A stretch of 64,000 bases of DNA, taken from Helicobacter pylori NCTC 11637 = CCUG 17874 = ATCC 43504 = JCM 12093 (GTDB lineage Bacteria > Campylobacterota > Campylobacteria > Campylobacterales > Helicobacteraceae). A program made the translations under genes and the position numbers. The notes below the pieces were generated by a model. That model worked only from the letters and a program-made list of their open reading frames with translations, was not told the origin of the DNA and did no database searches. The stretch's first letter is position 1; each line of letters begins with the position of its first letter. Location: contig NZ_LS483488.1 in the NCBI RefSeq assembly GCF_900478295.1, positions 496,001 to 560,000 on the forward strand, read 5' to 3'. Positions 27,399 to 37,803 of the stretch are shown here, one piece after another.

Positions 27399-27701
27399 TC
27401 AACCTTTCATAGCGTTTAAAGAATCAATATCTAAGCTCTTGAATTTCTTAAACCACAAAATCACCAAGCCCAAACCAATAGCCACCTCACTAGCGGCAAT
27501 AGCGATAATAAAGAGCGCAAACATCTGTCCGTCTAAATTGTGCGTGTATTTAGAGATCGCTACAAAACCGATATTGATCGCATTGAGCATGATTTCTGTA
27601 GAAAAAAAGAGCAACAGAATGTTTTTGCGTTTCAGCATGCCCGCTAAACCAATGCAAAAGAGCAACCCTGAAACAATCAAATAGTGGTTTAACCCTATCA
27701 T
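27399..27701 (-). CDS. nuoK: Complex I subunit K
   Basis: The product is 100 residues with three membrane helices. NuoK carries two buried glutamates of the proton path; the one in FFSTEIMLNAINI is visible, with a second in AASEVAIGLGLVI. The start overlaps the nuoJ stop by four bases (ATGA). Length and motifs are typical. Confidence 0.96.
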   Translation of the reverse strand: MIGLNHYLIVSGLLFCIGLAGMLKRKNILLLFFSTEIMLNAINIGFVAISKYTHNLDGQMFALFIIAIAASEVAIGLGLVILWFKKFKSLDIDSLNAMKG

Positions 27702-28246
27702 AGAGATTCCTTTATAAATTGCGTGTGATTTTTCCCATGGATTTTTTGAATCCCTGTAGCGATGCCTCCAACCATAGCGACTAAAAGCATTAAAGCCGCC
27801 GCTTCAAAAGGGATGAGGTAATTGGTAAAAAGCACATAACCAATGGCTTTAATGTTAGGGATTTGCGCATCAATAGCGTTGGAATTGACTTGATTAGAAA
27901 GGTTTTCGCCAATGCTAGGAGCGCTTAAAATCAAGGTGAGTAATATTGCCACGCCAAATGAAAGAACGCACAAGATTTTAGGGCTTTGCTTGCGTTCAAC
28001 CACTTCCGCAGCGGAGTTGAAAAACATCATGCCAAACGCATACATCACAATGACAGCCCCCACATACACCGTGATTTGCACCACGCCCAAAAACTCAGCG
28101 TCTAGTAAAAAGAAAAAAGCGGAAATAAAAACCATGCTGCTAGCAAGAGCGGTAATGGCATAGAGGATATTCGTGGTGGTGATCACCACTAACGCCATGC
28201 TTAAAGTAAGGATCGCAAAGAAATAAAAGGCAATGGTTTCAAACAT
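27698..28246 (-). CDS. nuoJ: Complex I subunit J
   Basis: The product is 182 residues from the ATG at 28246 ([13 protein letters not shown]). The frame is open 25 codons further into nuoI, but those residues are not NuoJ-like, and AAGGGAG six bases before this ATG fixes the start. NuoJ has five membrane helices; the third, [20 protein letters not shown], is the conserved pi-bulge helix that gates proton movement. It overlaps the nuoI end by eight bases. Confidence 0.94.
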   Translation of the reverse strand: MFETIAFYFFAILTLSMALVVITTTNILYAITALASSMVFISAFFFLLDAEFLGVVQITVYVGAVIVMYAFGMMFFNSAAEVVERKQSPKILCVLSFGVAILLTLILSAPSIGENLSNQVNSNAIDAQIPNIKAIGYVLFTNYLIPFEAAALMLLVAMVGGIATGIQKIHGKNHTQFIKESL

Positions 28247-28901
28247 TTTCATCTCCCTTATGGCTTTCTGGGTTTGCTGGAGTCTCTTCTTTTGATTCTT
28301 CTTTTGAGGGCTCTTGGACATAATCTAAAGGGGTGGCTTGCATGCGTTCGTTGTAATTAGGGCTTACCGCACCAAAGCCTAAAAACTCGGCATGCGAGCA
28401 GTTTTTAGCGTCTTGTTCGTTCGTTAGAAACTCGCTTTTAGAGCCGTATTGAGAGCGTTGGGTGCTGGCGTTTTCAAACCGATTCCCCATAACAATTGCT
28501 AATTCTGGGCAAACTTCCGCGCACAACCCGCAATAAATGCAACGCCCCAAATTGATCGTGTAAGAATCGATCTTTTTGCGGTTGTCTTCACCCTTATGCG
28601 TGATGATCCTTATGCAATTGCTCGTGCAAATCTTTTCGCACAGTCCGCAACCTATACACCTTTCAGAGCCTGAGTCTAAAAGCCGTTGCAGATTATGCAC
28701 CGCGCGATAACGAGGGCTTAAAGGGAGTTGCTCCATAGGGTAATGGATGGTTACGCTTGGGCTAAAAAATTCCTTGATCGTAAGCCCTAGCCCTTTGAAT
28801 AGATCCAAACCCAAGCTCGTTTTAACGGTGTCTTTAAACTGCTCGGTCGCACTATGGACTTCGGCTCGTTTAGGAAGTTGCTTGTATTCTTGTTTGGCCA
28901 T
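28239..28901 (-). CDS. nuoI: Complex I subunit I (two [4Fe-4S] ferredoxin-like)
   Basis: The product is 220 residues. Two [4Fe-4S] motifs, [16 protein letters not shown] (about 91) and [16 protein letters not shown] (about 131), hold clusters N6a and N6b, which pass electrons from NuoG to NuoB. The C-terminal 50 residues are acidic and low-complexity ([20 protein letters not shown]), longer than in the enterobacterial protein. It begins 10 bases after nuoH with a GGAGG ribosome site. Confidence 0.95.
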   Translation of the reverse strand: MAKQEYKQLPKRAEVHSATEQFKDTVKTSLGLDLFKGLGLTIKEFFSPSVTIHYPMEQLPLSPRYRAVHNLQRLLDSGSERCIGCGLCEKICTSNCIRIITHKGEDNRKKIDSYTINLGRCIYCGLCAEVCPELAIVMGNRFENASTQRSQYGSKSEFLTNEQDAKNCSHAEFLGFGAVSPNYNERMQATPLDYVQEPSKEESKEETPANPESHKGDENV

Positions 28902-28911
28902 AAAACCTCCT

Positions 28912-29901
28912 TTAAATTAAAATGATAATGCCTGTTAGCACGATATTCAATAACGCTAAAGGCAGCATGATTTTCCAGCACATATCCATCAGTTGGTCTG
29001 GGCGCACATGCGGATAAGTCGCTCTAACCCACATGGATAAAAAGACAAAAAAGCCCGCTTTAATTAAAATCGCTATGCCTCCAGGGATAAAGCCCCATGC
29101 GTTAAACCCACCAAAAAACACAATAGAAATCACAAAAGAAAAAGCGAATAAATGCGCGTATTCCGCTAAAAAGAACATGCCCCATTTCAAGCCGCTGTAT
29201 TCGGTGCAATACCCTGCTACAATCTCGGCTTCATGCTCTAACAAGTCAAAGGGGGTTCGATTCAATTCGGCATAACTTGCGATCAAAAACAAAACAAACG
29301 CTAGAGGTTGCTTAAACACAAGCCAGTCTAAAAACCCACCGCTTTGGTAATGATTGATTTCCACTAAAGAGAGCGATCCTACCACCATTAAGGGGGCTAG
29401 AATGGTTAAAGTGCTGACCACTTCAAAGCTGAGCAGTTGGATTGTCGCTCTTGCGGAGCCAATTAAAGAGTATTTGTTATTAGAAGCAAGCCCGGCTAAA
29501 ATAGGCGCATAAATCCCTGCTGAACCCACAGCTAAGAAAAACAAAAAGCCAATGTTGATGTCAGAAATAAGGGGCTTGATTTCATAGCCAAACAGAGTGA
29601 AATTAGGGAAAAAGGGGATGGGTGCCATGGACACAAACGCGCTCACCATCGCAATAATGGGCGCTAGCGTGAAAATGAACTTATTCGCGCCTTGAGGGAT
29701 AATGTCTTCTTTAGTGAAAAGCTTAATGCCGTCTGCTGCGACTTGCAAAAGCCCAAAAGGCCCCACATAACAAGGCCCTAAACGGCGTTGGAAATAGGCT
29801 AACACCTTCCTTTCAATATAAGTGGCAAAGCCTCCTAAAGCCGAAAAAACAGCGACTAAAATCAAAATTTTAATCAAGGTTTCAATGATATAAGCGCTCA
29901 T
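28912..29901 (-). CDS. nuoH: Complex I subunit H
   Basis: The product is 329 residues with eight membrane helices. NuoH links the peripheral arm to the membrane arm and forms the quinone chamber. Signatures are [57 protein letters not shown] (acidic E-channel) and [20 protein letters not shown]. Its ATG overlaps the nuoG stop by four bases. Confidence 0.96.
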   Translation of the reverse strand: MSAYIIETLIKILILVAVFSALGGFATYIERKVLAYFQRRLGPCYVGPFGLLQVAADGIKLFTKEDIIPQGANKFIFTLAPIIAMVSAFVSMAPIPFFPNFTLFGYEIKPLISDINIGFLFFLAVGSAGIYAPILAGLASNNKYSLIGSARATIQLLSFEVVSTLTILAPLMVVGSLSLVEINHYQSGGFLDWLVFKQPLAFVLFLIASYAELNRTPFDLLEHEAEIVAGYCTEYSGLKWGMFFLAEYAHLFAFSFVISIVFFGGFNAWGFIPGGIAILIKAGFFVFLSMWVRATYPHVRPDQLMDMCWKIMLPLALLNIVLTGIIILI

Positions 29902-32429
29902 GCTTGCTCCTTTAAATCCACGCTATCAAACACGCCCTCTCTAAAAAAGTTAGAATGGTTTGTCAAAAGAGAAGGCGAAATGACAAACACATCTTGATCC
30001 AAGCTTTCATCAAGATACAAAACGCCTGTTAATTCCTCTTCTTCTTTAGATAAAGTGATGTTTTGCCCCACTTCTTTATTCAATTTTTTTAAGAAAGCTT
30101 TAGACACATAGACACCGGCTTTTAATTGCAAATTCTCGCTTTTATGGGTAGCGTTATTGAATTGCGTTTCTGGGTATTTTAAATACGCGTTGAAAGCGAT
30201 TTTTTCTTTTAAAGGCTTGATAGGCTCGCATTCTATGGTTTCGCATTCTTTAGCGCTCTTTTCAAAATGGCTTGCTCCTAATAGATAGCCTCTGTGATTG
30301 GCTCTATCGTTAGTGAAATAGTTGGTTAGATGATCAAATTCTATGGCTTTAAAGCCCGCTTCTGTAGGGAGTTTGTGGGTGCATTCTGTGAGATTTTCTT
30401 CCACAAAGCCAAAGCCTTGCACAATATCGCTCAAGTCATAGCCCTCAAACCTCAAAGCCGGTTTTAAGGGCAACACACGCCCTTCAACATTAGTGATCGT
30501 GCCTTCTATCTGGTTGAGACTTGGCAAAATAAAATCCACTTTACTCACAGCGTCTTTTCCAAAAACCCTATCGTCGCTATTGATAGTGAAATCCCCTTGA
30601 GCGCGAATGCCTACAATTTTTTCATGTTCAAAAATTTCTTCGCTCAATTGACAAATAGAAGCGATGCCTAAAGCGTTCGCGCTTGGAGGGATAAGAATGA
30701 GTTTAATAGCGCTTTTTTGGGCTAGCAAACGCAACATTTTAGCGATATTGTGGGCTTGTTTGTGGCTATAAATTTCTTCGCCAACTACTAGCAAGGTGTT
30801 ATTTGATTTTTGCAAAAGAGCGAGAATTTTTTCATAAGTTTCTAAATTGATGCCCGCTTCTTCAAGCAACAAATAAGTGGTTTTGGTAGGGACTTCAATT
30901 TTTTCTTCTTTAACCTCTGTCTTGTTTTCTTCTTGATTTTCTTTTGGGGCAGCTGCTTCTGTTATATCCTCTTCTTGATTTTCTGCCTTATTTTCTCCAA
31001 TACTGCACCCTTGCTCGGCTTGTTCTAAAGCTTTTTTTCGCTCTTCTTCTAAGGCTTTAAGAGCCGCTTCATCCACAATGCTTTGCTTGGAATCTTCTAA
31101 GCTTTTTAGAGCCGCGCTTTCAATGTTAAGCATTTTTAAAAGCATGCCTAAAAGGATTTCTTCAGCCCCCACTTCATGGGTGATGCAAAAAGAGCTTCGG
31201 CACAAATTCGCTAGCGCGTTATCCTTAATAGGGTGCATAGCGATTAAAGAAGCTTTATTGAGTTTGAGAGCGTTATTAATAGCATAGCGCACTAAAGGGT
31301 TTTCTGTTTTGATAGAAGATCCTATCGTAACGACCAAATTGGAAGTTTTAATCTCTTCAATATTGGGGCGTTTAACTTCGCCCAATACTTTTAAGAATTG
31401 CTGGAAATGATACACTTCTTGATTGTAGATTTTAAAATCAAGCTCTTTTCTTAAACGCTCTATTAAAAACGCCTCTTCATTCGTAATATCCCCACCTATT
31501 CGCACCGCTTCGCATTCTTTGAGGGCGTTTTGCGCTTCTTTAAGATTAACGCTGCCTTTAGGGCTAGAACTCACATCAAAAGCAAACCGGCCTGCCCCAC
31601 AAATAGGGTTATGGTAAAAATCATTAAGCACCCTAAAAATCTTAGATTCTTCGCCTAGAGTATCAAAATGGCGCACATCATAAGAAATCAAACACCCAGC
31701 CGAGCAATGCGAACAAGTAGAATGGATCTTTTTTAACTCCCATGCGTTAGCCGTGTAAGCGAAATCTTTATAGCTCAAAGCGCCCACAGGGCATACCGCA
31801 ATGCATTCCCCGCAATCATAGCAAGGCACGCTGCCCACAAAAGAAATAATGCCTTTTTGCTTGCGACTCCACACGCTAAAAGCGTCTTTGGACATGCTGT
31901 CTTTAAATTTATCCGGAGCATGCAAGTCGGCTTTAGTGGCTTTGAGGTTGTTTTCGCCCACATTGTCCTTGCAAGTGGTTACGCACCTTTCGCACATGAT
32001 GCACAAATTAGGGTCATACAAGGCTTTTGCCCAAAAATCCAGCGCTTTAAAATCATCAGCCACCGCATAAGGTTGGTGCTCCACGCCGGTTAAATGCGTC
32101 ATGTCTTGCAATTCGCACTCCCCGCTCTTATCGCACACGCCACACTCTAAGGGGTGGTTGACATCATAAGTTTGCATGATGCTTTTTCTTTCATCCATGA
32201 GCGTGGGGGTGTTAGTGAGAATGGTGGCGTTATTTTTGGCTTTCGTGTTGCAGCTATAAATGCGTTTGCCATCCATTTCAACCATGCACATTTTGCATGC
32301 GACTGTGGGCGAGCAACCGCTTAAATAGCAAATAGTAGGGATGTAGATCCCAGCACTCCTAGCAGCCTCTAAAACGCTTTGTCCCTCTTGGCATTCAATC
32401 ATTTTGCCATTGATATTCATTGTGATCAT
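29898..32429 (-). CDS. nuoG: Complex I subunit G (iron-sulphur subunit) with an acidic insertion
   Basis: The product is 843 residues. Visible cluster motifs are a [2Fe-2S] set (CYLSGCSPTVACKMCMVEMD), HPLECGVCDKSGEC with a His ligand, CIMCERCVTTC plus CYDCGECIAVCP, and CSHCSAGC for the extra cluster N7. A Glu/Lys/Gln-rich insertion (about 455-530) interrupts the molybdopterin-like domain. In this complex NuoG probably receives electrons from a flavodoxin or ferredoxin, since no NuoF with NADH and FMN sites is encoded. An internal ATG three codons in (MNINGKMI) could be the true start. Confidence 0.93.
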   Translation of the reverse strand: MITMNINGKMIECQEGQSVLEAARSAGIYIPTICYLSGCSPTVACKMCMVEMDGKRIYSCNTKAKNNATILTNTPTLMDERKSIMQTYDVNHPLECGVCDKSGECELQDMTHLTGVEHQPYAVADDFKALDFWAKALYDPNLCIMCERCVTTCKDNVGENNLKATKADLHAPDKFKDSMSKDAFSVWSRKQKGIISFVGSVPCYDCGECIAVCPVGALSYKDFAYTANAWELKKIHSTCSHCSAGCLISYDVRHFDTLGEESKIFRVLNDFYHNPICGAGRFAFDVSSSPKGSVNLKEAQNALKECEAVRIGGDITNEEAFLIERLRKELDFKIYNQEVYHFQQFLKVLGEVKRPNIEEIKTSNLVVTIGSSIKTENPLVRYAINNALKLNKASLIAMHPIKDNALANLCRSSFCITHEVGAEEILLGMLLKMLNIESAALKSLEDSKQSIVDEAALKALEEERKKALEQAEQGCSIGENKAENQEEDITEAAAPKENQEENKTEVKEEKIEVPTKTTYLLLEEAGINLETYEKILALLQKSNNTLLVVGEEIYSHKQAHNIAKMLRLLAQKSAIKLILIPPSANALGIASICQLSEEIFEHEKIVGIRAQGDFTINSDDRVFGKDAVSKVDFILPSLNQIEGTITNVEGRVLPLKPALRFEGYDLSDIVQGFGFVEENLTECTHKLPTEAGFKAIEFDHLTNYFTNDRANHRGYLLGASHFEKSAKECETIECEPIKPLKEKIAFNAYLKYPETQFNNATHKSENLQLKAGVYVSKAFLKKLNKEVGQNITLSKEEEELTGVLYLDESLDQDVFVISPSLLTNHSNFFREGVFDSVDLKEQA

Positions 32430-33412
32430 GAAATTCCTTGAGAGTGGGATAAAATAGGGATATAAGGGTAAGCGTCAAAAAACGCCCCTTCTAAAATCGC
32501 AATCAAGCCCTTTAAATGGGGGCTTTCTTCTAACTCGCATTCTAGCGTTTTATTTAAGATTTGAAACCCCGCTTTAGAATGCTGGATCTTGTTAGCGATC
32601 TTAAATTGTTTGGAAAAAGACAATTTGGGGGTTTCAAGGCTCTTGTAAGAAACATAGACAAACGAGCCGTTAGCCTCACCCATTCGCTCTAAAAGCTCTA
32701 AATCTTTTGATTTAAGTTGCGATTTAAAAGGCAAAATGCCCTCTTTTAAGGCTGTTTCTAGCAACCATTCTTGATCTTTAGAATCATAAAAAGCGGTCGT
32801 TGCGTTTGAATCCTTGCAAGGGATATGCAAAATTTCTAAGTAATTTTGCAACTCGCTTAAAAGGGTGTATAAAAAAGCGTTGTCAGCATGCTTAGTGATT
32901 TCTCTATTTAAAACAAGTGCCCTTTTTTTCGCTTTAATGATAAGAGCGATAAGCTCTTGCAATTCTTCTTCGCTCATGTTCGCTTCAGAGCTTAAATACC
33001 CCACATCAACCTTTTCTAAAACATGCCCTTTTAATCGGGAAGTTTTTTCTAAAATACCCCTTAAAATCAAAGCCAAAATCGCCGCTTCCGTGTGGATTTC
33101 ATACGACGCAAAAAGGCAATTTTCTTGCAAATCTCTTGTATCTTGTAAGGGTCTTAATAGGGCGTAGGGGCGTTTTAATTGGTTGATGTTTTCTAAAATC
33201 AATCGTTCGTTTTCATTCAAACAAGCGTTTGAAAAACCCCCAAACAAAACGCACAAATCGCTTTTTTCTAAAAGGTTTAAGCTATCTTTTGTCATCTTGT
33301 AATTGATTTTAAACCCTTTTTTAAGAGATAATTTTTCTAAATAATAGGCTTCTTTCAAGCTAAGAGAAGAGCTTGCGATTAAGGGAGAATTTAAGGGGTT
33401 AAAGCCGCTCAA
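32426..33412 (-). CDS. Complex I-associated protein replacing NuoF
   Basis: The product is 328 residues from a TTG at 33412, seven bases after AAAAAAGG; other TTG codons at 33418 and 33445 are possible. It occupies the nuoF place, but has none of the NADH (GxGxxGRGG), FMN or [4Fe-4S] (CGxCxPCR) motifs of NuoF. Sequence is mostly helical and charged with few cysteines. Epsilonproteobacteria are known to carry such unrelated genes between nuoD and nuoG. The exact role, perhaps docking the soluble electron donor, is unknown. Its ATGA-type overlap with nuoG shows co-translation. Confidence 0.85.
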   Translation of the reverse strand: MSGFNPLNSPLIASSSLSLKEAYYLEKLSLKKGFKINYKMTKDSLNLLEKSDLCVLFGGFSNACLNENERLILENINQLKRPYALLRPLQDTRDLQENCLFASYEIHTEAAILALILRGILEKTSRLKGHVLEKVDVGYLSSEANMSEEELQELIALIIKAKKRALVLNREITKHADNAFLYTLLSELQNYLEILHIPCKDSNATTAFYDSKDQEWLLETALKEGILPFKSQLKSKDLELLERMGEANGSFVYVSYKSLETPKLSFSKQFKIANKIQHSKAGFQILNKTLECELEESPHLKGLIAILEGAFFDAYPYIPILSHSQGIS

Positions 33413-33414
33413 AA

Positions 33415-33645
33415 TCAAGCCTTTTTTCTCACGACAATCGTCCAATCCGCTTGATTGAAACGCAAAGAATTGAGGAGCTCATGCCCTTTAGATTGGATAA
33501 ATTCAGCGCTCTTAGGGATATTAGAAAAATCCCCCACTTCAAACATGAAAATAGCGACTTCATTAGGTTGCATTTCTTTTTCAATCAATTCTTCTAAGCG
33601 TTCAAAAATACCCGCTTTTAAGGGGCGTAAATCAAAGCGTTTCAT
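33415..33645 (-). CDS. Small complex I-associated protein replacing NuoE
   Basis: The product is 76 residues ([20 protein letters not shown]), sitting in the nuoE place. It lacks the four cysteines of the NuoE [2Fe-2S] thioredoxin-like domain and has none at all. Overlaps of four bases with nuoD and with the following gene place it firmly in the operon. The family is found only in campylobacterial nuo operons as far as I know. Function unknown. Confidence 0.88.
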   Translation of the reverse strand: MKRFDLRPLKAGIFERLEELIEKEMQPNEVAIFMFEVGDFSNIPKSAEFIQSKGHELLNSLRFNQADWTIVVRKKA

Positions 33646-34871
33646 CTATCCACCTCGCCAAACACCGCATTGGTTGAGCCAATCACGGTTACCGCATCCG
33701 CTAAATATTGCCCCACTAAAATATCGCTTAAAGCCCCGATGTGATAAAAGCTAGGGGCTCTGATTTTTAGTCTATGAGGATACGGCTCGCCCTCTGAATG
33801 GATAAAAAACCCTAATTCCCCTTTAGGGCTTTCTGTGGGGGCATACACTTCCCCAATTGGCGGGCGCATGCCTTGAGCCACTAAAACAAAATGCTGCATC
33901 AAGGCGTAGTTTTGCGTCATTATATCTTCTTTAGGGGCAGAAATATAATGCGGATTTTGAGCCATGATAGGCGTATCGGTTTTAGCATACATGGGAATGA
34001 GTTGCTCAATGATGCGAATGCTTTCATCAATTTCTAACATATACAAACAATACCTATCATAACTATCGCCATAATTGCCCACCGGCACATCAAAATCAAG
34101 CTCTTTATAAAGCTCATAAGGCTCTTCTTTTCTGATGTCATAAGCGATCCCAGTCCCTCTTAACATGATACCGCTCATGCCCCAGCTTTGCGCCATTTTT
34201 GGCGTTACAACGCCCACATTTTCCAAGCGCATCCGCCAAATGCGATTCTTATCCAATAAGCCTTGAATGAGTTTTTTGCATTCCCTCATTTCGCCTAAAA
34301 ATTTTCTTAAGCCTTCTAACCAATTAGGGGGTAAATCTAAAGGCACGCCTCCAATCCTTATAGCGTTATGCGTGAGCCTGGCCCCGCAATAATCCTCCAT
34401 CAAATCCAAGCCGTATTCCCTCGTTTTAAACGCATACAAAAACACGCTCATCGCCCCCACATCTAAAGCATGCACGCTGATAAAAAAGATGTGTGAAATC
34501 ATGCGGTTAAGCTCTAGTAAAATCGTGCGGATCACTTGCGCTCGGCGTGGGATTTCTAAATTGAGCAAGGTCTCTACCGCATAAGCGTAAGCGTAATTAT
34601 TGCTGGTAGAAGAAGTGTAATCCAACCTGTCGGTAGTGGGCATGTATTCGTTATAGGTCATGTTTTCGCCTAACTTTTCACAGCCTCTATGCAAGTAGCC
34701 AATTTCAGGGGTAGCCTTAATGATTTTTTCGCCCTCTAATTCCAAAATCAAGCGCAATTGCCCATGAGTACTGGGGTGTTGGGGGCCAAAGTTTAAAATC
34801 ATTTGGTTGTCGTCATGTTCAAAAATGATGTTTTCAAACTGGGGGTTGAGTTTTGTGAAATTTTGAGCCAT
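33642..34871 (-). CDS. nuoD: Complex I subunit D (49-kDa type, quinone site)
   Basis: The product is 409 residues. NuoD shapes the quinone-binding pocket against NuoB. Signatures are [20 protein letters not shown] (with the quinone-contacting His), [28 protein letters not shown] and the C-terminal [27 protein letters not shown]. The stop overlaps the next gene by four bases. It is stand-alone, not fused to NuoC. Confidence 0.97.
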   Translation of the reverse strand: MAQNFTKLNPQFENIIFEHDDNQMILNFGPQHPSTHGQLRLILELEGEKIIKATPEIGYLHRGCEKLGENMTYNEYMPTTDRLDYTSSTSNNYAYAYAVETLLNLEIPRRAQVIRTILLELNRMISHIFFISVHALDVGAMSVFLYAFKTREYGLDLMEDYCGARLTHNAIRIGGVPLDLPPNWLEGLRKFLGEMRECKKLIQGLLDKNRIWRMRLENVGVVTPKMAQSWGMSGIMLRGTGIAYDIRKEEPYELYKELDFDVPVGNYGDSYDRYCLYMLEIDESIRIIEQLIPMYAKTDTPIMAQNPHYISAPKEDIMTQNYALMQHFVLVAQGMRPPIGEVYAPTESPKGELGFFIHSEGEPYPHRLKIRAPSFYHIGALSDILVGQYLADAVTVIGSTNAVFGEVDR

Positions 34872-34872
34872 T

Positions 34873-35670
34873 TTATAGCCTCTTTTTTAAGATAGTGGGG
34901 GCGATTTTGTGCAAATCTTTGACAAAAGGGATTTTCTTAAACGCATGCTTTTCTTCTGTTTCTTTTAATTCTTCGCCCTTGCCCTGCTCATAGCCAATTT
35001 TAGCGAAATTGAAAGTGTCTTTTTCATCCACTCTCGCGCTGTCTCGTTGCTCTTTACCCACCACTCCTCGGTATTCTTTACCAAAAATTTTATCCACTTC
35101 ATACCATTGGGCGAATTCATCGCCTTTGAGCGGGTAAGAACGCAACAAAGGGTGGCCTACCCAATCATGTGGCATGATAAGGCGCTTCAAATAGGGGTGT
35201 TTGTCAAACACAATACCAAGCAAATCATACGCTTCTCTCTCGCTCCAATTAGCCGATCGGTATAAAAAACTCAAAGAATCCACGCTTTCATTAGGCAATA
35301 GAACGCATTTCACGCGCACCCTACGGCGGTTCTTACAGCTATCGCTAAAACCCACGAATTGATAAAACAATTCAAAATGCCCTTTTTTAGCGCACAAATC
35401 TATCGCGCTCATTTCGCTCAAACACTCATAACCCAAATGCCTTAAAATCGTAGCAGCAGAAAAAATATCGTCTTTTTTGATCCAAAACACCGCCGTGTTA
35501 GTCTCTATGTATTTGTCTAAAATCTCATGCTTGTAAGAAAGGTGGTTATAAATGACCTCATAAGCGCTACCCTCTAAATATTTTTTAGGGGTGGGTTCTA
35601 TGATTTTATAGGGGTCATGCTGGCGCGATTGTCTTTGTACATCTTCATAGGGGGATTGTTTTCTTACCAT
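34873..35670 (-). CDS. nuoC: Complex I subunit C (30-kDa type)
   Basis: The product is 265 residues from the ATG at 35670, whose A overlaps the nuoB stop (TGATG); a GTG one codon earlier is less likely. The signature [20 protein letters not shown] belongs to the 30-kDa subunit; here it reads [10 protein letters not shown]. An N-terminal extension of about 60 residues ([19 protein letters not shown]) is longer than in E. coli. It contacts NuoD in the peripheral arm. Confidence 0.93.
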   Translation of the reverse strand: MVRKQSPYEDVQRQSRQHDPYKIIEPTPKKYLEGSAYEVIYNHLSYKHEILDKYIETNTAVFWIKKDDIFSAATILRHLGYECLSEMSAIDLCAKKGHFELFYQFVGFSDSCKNRRRVRVKCVLLPNESVDSLSFLYRSANWSEREAYDLLGIVFDKHPYLKRLIMPHDWVGHPLLRSYPLKGDEFAQWYEVDKIFGKEYRGVVGKEQRDSARVDEKDTFNFAKIGYEQGKGEELKETEEKHAFKKIPFVKDLHKIAPTILKKRL

Positions 35671-36149
35671 CACACTAACCTTTTAGGAGCGTCTTGTTTG
35701 ATCGCTTTAGAGCGTCTGATTTTATCTTGCAAAACCATAAGAGCGTATTGTAAAGTTTCTGGGCGCGGCGCGCAACCGGGCAAGTAAATATCCACAGGAA
35801 CAACTCTGTCCGCTCCTTGAACGGTCGCATAAGTGTTGAACATCCCGCCCGTGTTAGCGCAACTCCCCATAGAAATCACCCATTTAGGCTCAGGCATTTG
35901 ATCATAGAGCCTGCGCATAAACTCGGCATGTTTTTTAGTGAGCGTGCCAGCGATGATCATCACATCAGATTGCCTAGGACTCGCTCTAAAAATCGTGCCA
36001 AATCTGTCAAAATCAAACCTTGAACCCCCTGTCGCCATCATCTCAATCGCGCAACACGCCAAGCCGTAAGTTAAAGGCCAAAGCGAATTAGAACGCCCCC
36101 AATTCAATAATTTATCCAAAGTGCTTAGAACAACTGGTGCTTGTTGCAT
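35670..36149 (-). CDS. nuoB: Complex I subunit B ([4Fe-4S] N2)
   Basis: The product is 159 residues from the ATG at 36149 ([17 protein letters not shown]), which overlaps the nuoA stop by one base (TAATG); the eight extra upstream codons lie inside nuoA. The N2 cluster ligands are the tandem cysteines in [14 protein letters not shown], the one in [12 protein letters not shown] and the one in [11 protein letters not shown]2 reduces quinone at the NuoD interface. Confidence 0.96.
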   Translation of the reverse strand: MQQAPVVLSTLDKLLNWGRSNSLWPLTYGLACCAIEMMATGGSRFDFDRFGTIFRASPRQSDVMIIAGTLTKKHAEFMRRLYDQMPEPKWVISMGSCANTGGMFNTYATVQGADRVVPVDIYLPGCAPRPETLQYALMVLQDKIRRSKAIKQDAPKRLV

Positions 36150-36550
36150 TATTTCACCTCTAATTTCTGCCAACTCAAAGCGTTTCGCTTTAAAGCGTAA
36201 ATAAAACCAATGGTTAAAAAGAAGACAAAGCCTAGCATTTCAACGAGCCCAAACAAGCCTAATTTTTTAAAATCAATCGCCCAAGGAAACATGAAAACGA
36301 TTTCTACATCAAATAAAATAAAAAGCATGGCCATGATATAGAAATGGTGCGACACCCTATTAGGCTGTTTGAGAGCCACAGGCCCGCATTCATAGGGAGC
36401 GAGCTTGAGCTTTTCGCCCTTTTTTTGAGCCATTTTACGGCTTAAAAACCTTTGAATCCTTAAGGTTAAGTTAAACACCCAAAAGGTGAATACTAGCAAA
36501 ACAAAAACGCCAAAATAGGGGTGATTCAATGCTTCTGTGGCTTGTTGCAT
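36149..36550 (-). CDS. nuoA: Complex I subunit A
   Basis: The product is 133 residues with three membrane helices. [23 protein letters not shown] carries the loop cysteine near the quinone site, and [15 protein letters not shown] is the conserved acidic helix. It is the first gene of the operon. A GGAG element lies unusually far (12 bases) from the ATG. The preceding 100 bases up to the sirtuin stop must hold the promoter, but no clear -10 was identified. Confidence 0.96.
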   Translation of the reverse strand: MQQATEALNHPYFGVFVLLVFTFWVFNLTLRIQRFLSRKMAQKKGEKLKLAPYECGPVALKQPNRVSHHFYIMAMLFILFDVEIVFMFPWAIDFKKLGLFGLVEMLGFVFFLTIGFIYALKRNALSWQKLEVK

Positions 36551-36652
36551 CAGACTCTCAAACTCCTTTAATTACTAGCAAAATGACAAAGCCAATTAAA
36601 CCATGTTTTTGCTAATCGTTAGCTGAAAAAATAAAAATTATTTTAACATTTC

Positions 36653-37342
36653 TTAAGAAGCCATTTCTATGAGTTTGGGCATTAAATCTTGCATAGCATG
36701 CACCGCGCTTTCATTAATGCATTGGACATTCTGGGGTAAATGGGCGTTTTTAGCCTTAGGGTCAATGTAATAAATGAGGGCGTCTTTATGCGCATGCGTG
36801 TAGAGGCTAGCGGCCGGATAGACTTGCAAAGAAGTGCCAATGATGATTAAAAGATGCGCTTGTTTGACTAAAGAAATCGCTTCTTTAAGCAAAGGCACCG
36901 CTTCGCCAAACCACACAATATCAGGGCGTAATTGCGAATCATCTTGGGCGAGATCGCCTAAATTCAAGTCCTTTTCCCACCTATAAACTAAATTAGGATC
37001 TTTTTCGCTGCGAACGCTTAATAATTCCCCATGCAAGTGCAAAATGCGAGAAGAACCCGCCCTTTCATGCAAATCATCTACATTTTGGGTGATGATATTA
37101 ACTTGATAGTGTTTTTCCAATTCCGCTAAAGCCTTATGGGCCTTGTTAGGATAGACTTCAAAAAGCTGTCGGCGCCTTTGGTTGTAAAAATCCAACACCT
37201 TTTGCGGGTTCTTTTTCCAACCATAAGGCGAGGCAACTTCCATGATGTCATGCCCTTCCCACAAGCCATCAGCGTCCCTAAAGGTTTTAATCCCGCTTTC
37301 TGCTGAAATGCCAGCCCCGCTTAAGATCACTAAATTTTTCAT
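36653..37342 (-). CDS. cobB: Sirtuin-type NAD-dependent protein deacylase lacking the zinc cysteines
   Basis: The product is 229 residues. Catalytic motifs are SGAGISAESGIKTFRD (NAD site), TQNVDDLHERAG and the active-site His in LHLHGE; IIGTSLQVYPA completes the Rossmann part. The small domain between LHLHGE and RPDIVWFGE contains no cysteine, so the usual structural zinc is absent. The FYNQRRRQL segment keeps Tyr and Arg in the arrangement of class III sirtuins, which prefer succinyl- or malonyl-lysine. The start overlaps the RDD gene by four bases. Confidence 0.9.
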   Translation of the reverse strand: MKNLVILSGAGISAESGIKTFRDADGLWEGHDIMEVASPYGWKKNPQKVLDFYNQRRRQLFEVYPNKAHKALAELEKHYQVNIITQNVDDLHERAGSSRILHLHGELLSVRSEKDPNLVYRWEKDLNLGDLAQDDSQLRPDIVWFGEAVPLLKEAISLVKQAHLLIIIGTSLQVYPAASLYTHAHKDALIYYIDPKAKNAHLPQNVQCINESAVHAMQDLMPKLIEMAS

Positions 37343-37803
37343 GTTGCCTCCTTGATGGTTTCAATATGAGTGCCGCTGAATTTGTCATGCAAAAAAAACT
37401 TAAAAACAAAAGGCGCAACAAACCCTATGAGTAACCCCATGCTCAACACCCACAAAACAAAGCGCCACAAAGCTAAAAAAAAGCCCACTTTTTCGCCATT
37501 ATTTTTGACTAATTTAAACTGAGCGTAACGCATGCCAGGGCTTTGGGATTTAAAAGCGATAAAAAAGCTGTGCGTTAGGGCGTAAAAAAGCAGGCATAAA
37601 AAAATCGCGCTCTGGTTTTCCCTAAAATCCTTCGCGCTCCCTAAAATCGCATAAGTCATTATGTAAAGCATGGGGGTATAGATCATAAAAATATCGGTGA
37701 TAAAGGCCTTCAAACGCAAAGAGAGATACAGCCCTTTTAAAGGGCTTTCTAAAGTGCGTTTTTTTTCTGGGGTTTTATTTTTTTTGGTTTTTTTAGTTGC
37801 CAC
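37339..37803 (-). CDS. RDD-family membrane protein
   Basis: The product is 154 residues starting at a GTG inside the pyrE end (overlap 11 bases). A lysine-rich N-terminus ([20 protein letters not shown]) precedes [20 protein letters not shown], an RDD-type first helix with the Arg and Asp, and two more helices. RDD proteins are small membrane proteins, some with Na+ or Li+/H+ antiport activity. The substrate is unknown here. Confidence 0.8.
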   Translation of the reverse strand: MATKKTKKNKTPEKKRTLESPLKGLYLSLRLKAFITDIFMIYTPMLYIMTYAILGSAKDFRENQSAIFLCLLFYALTHSFFIAFKSQSPGMRYAQFKLVKNNGEKVGFFLALWRFVLWVLSMGLLIGFVAPFVFKFFLHDKFSGTHIETIKEAT

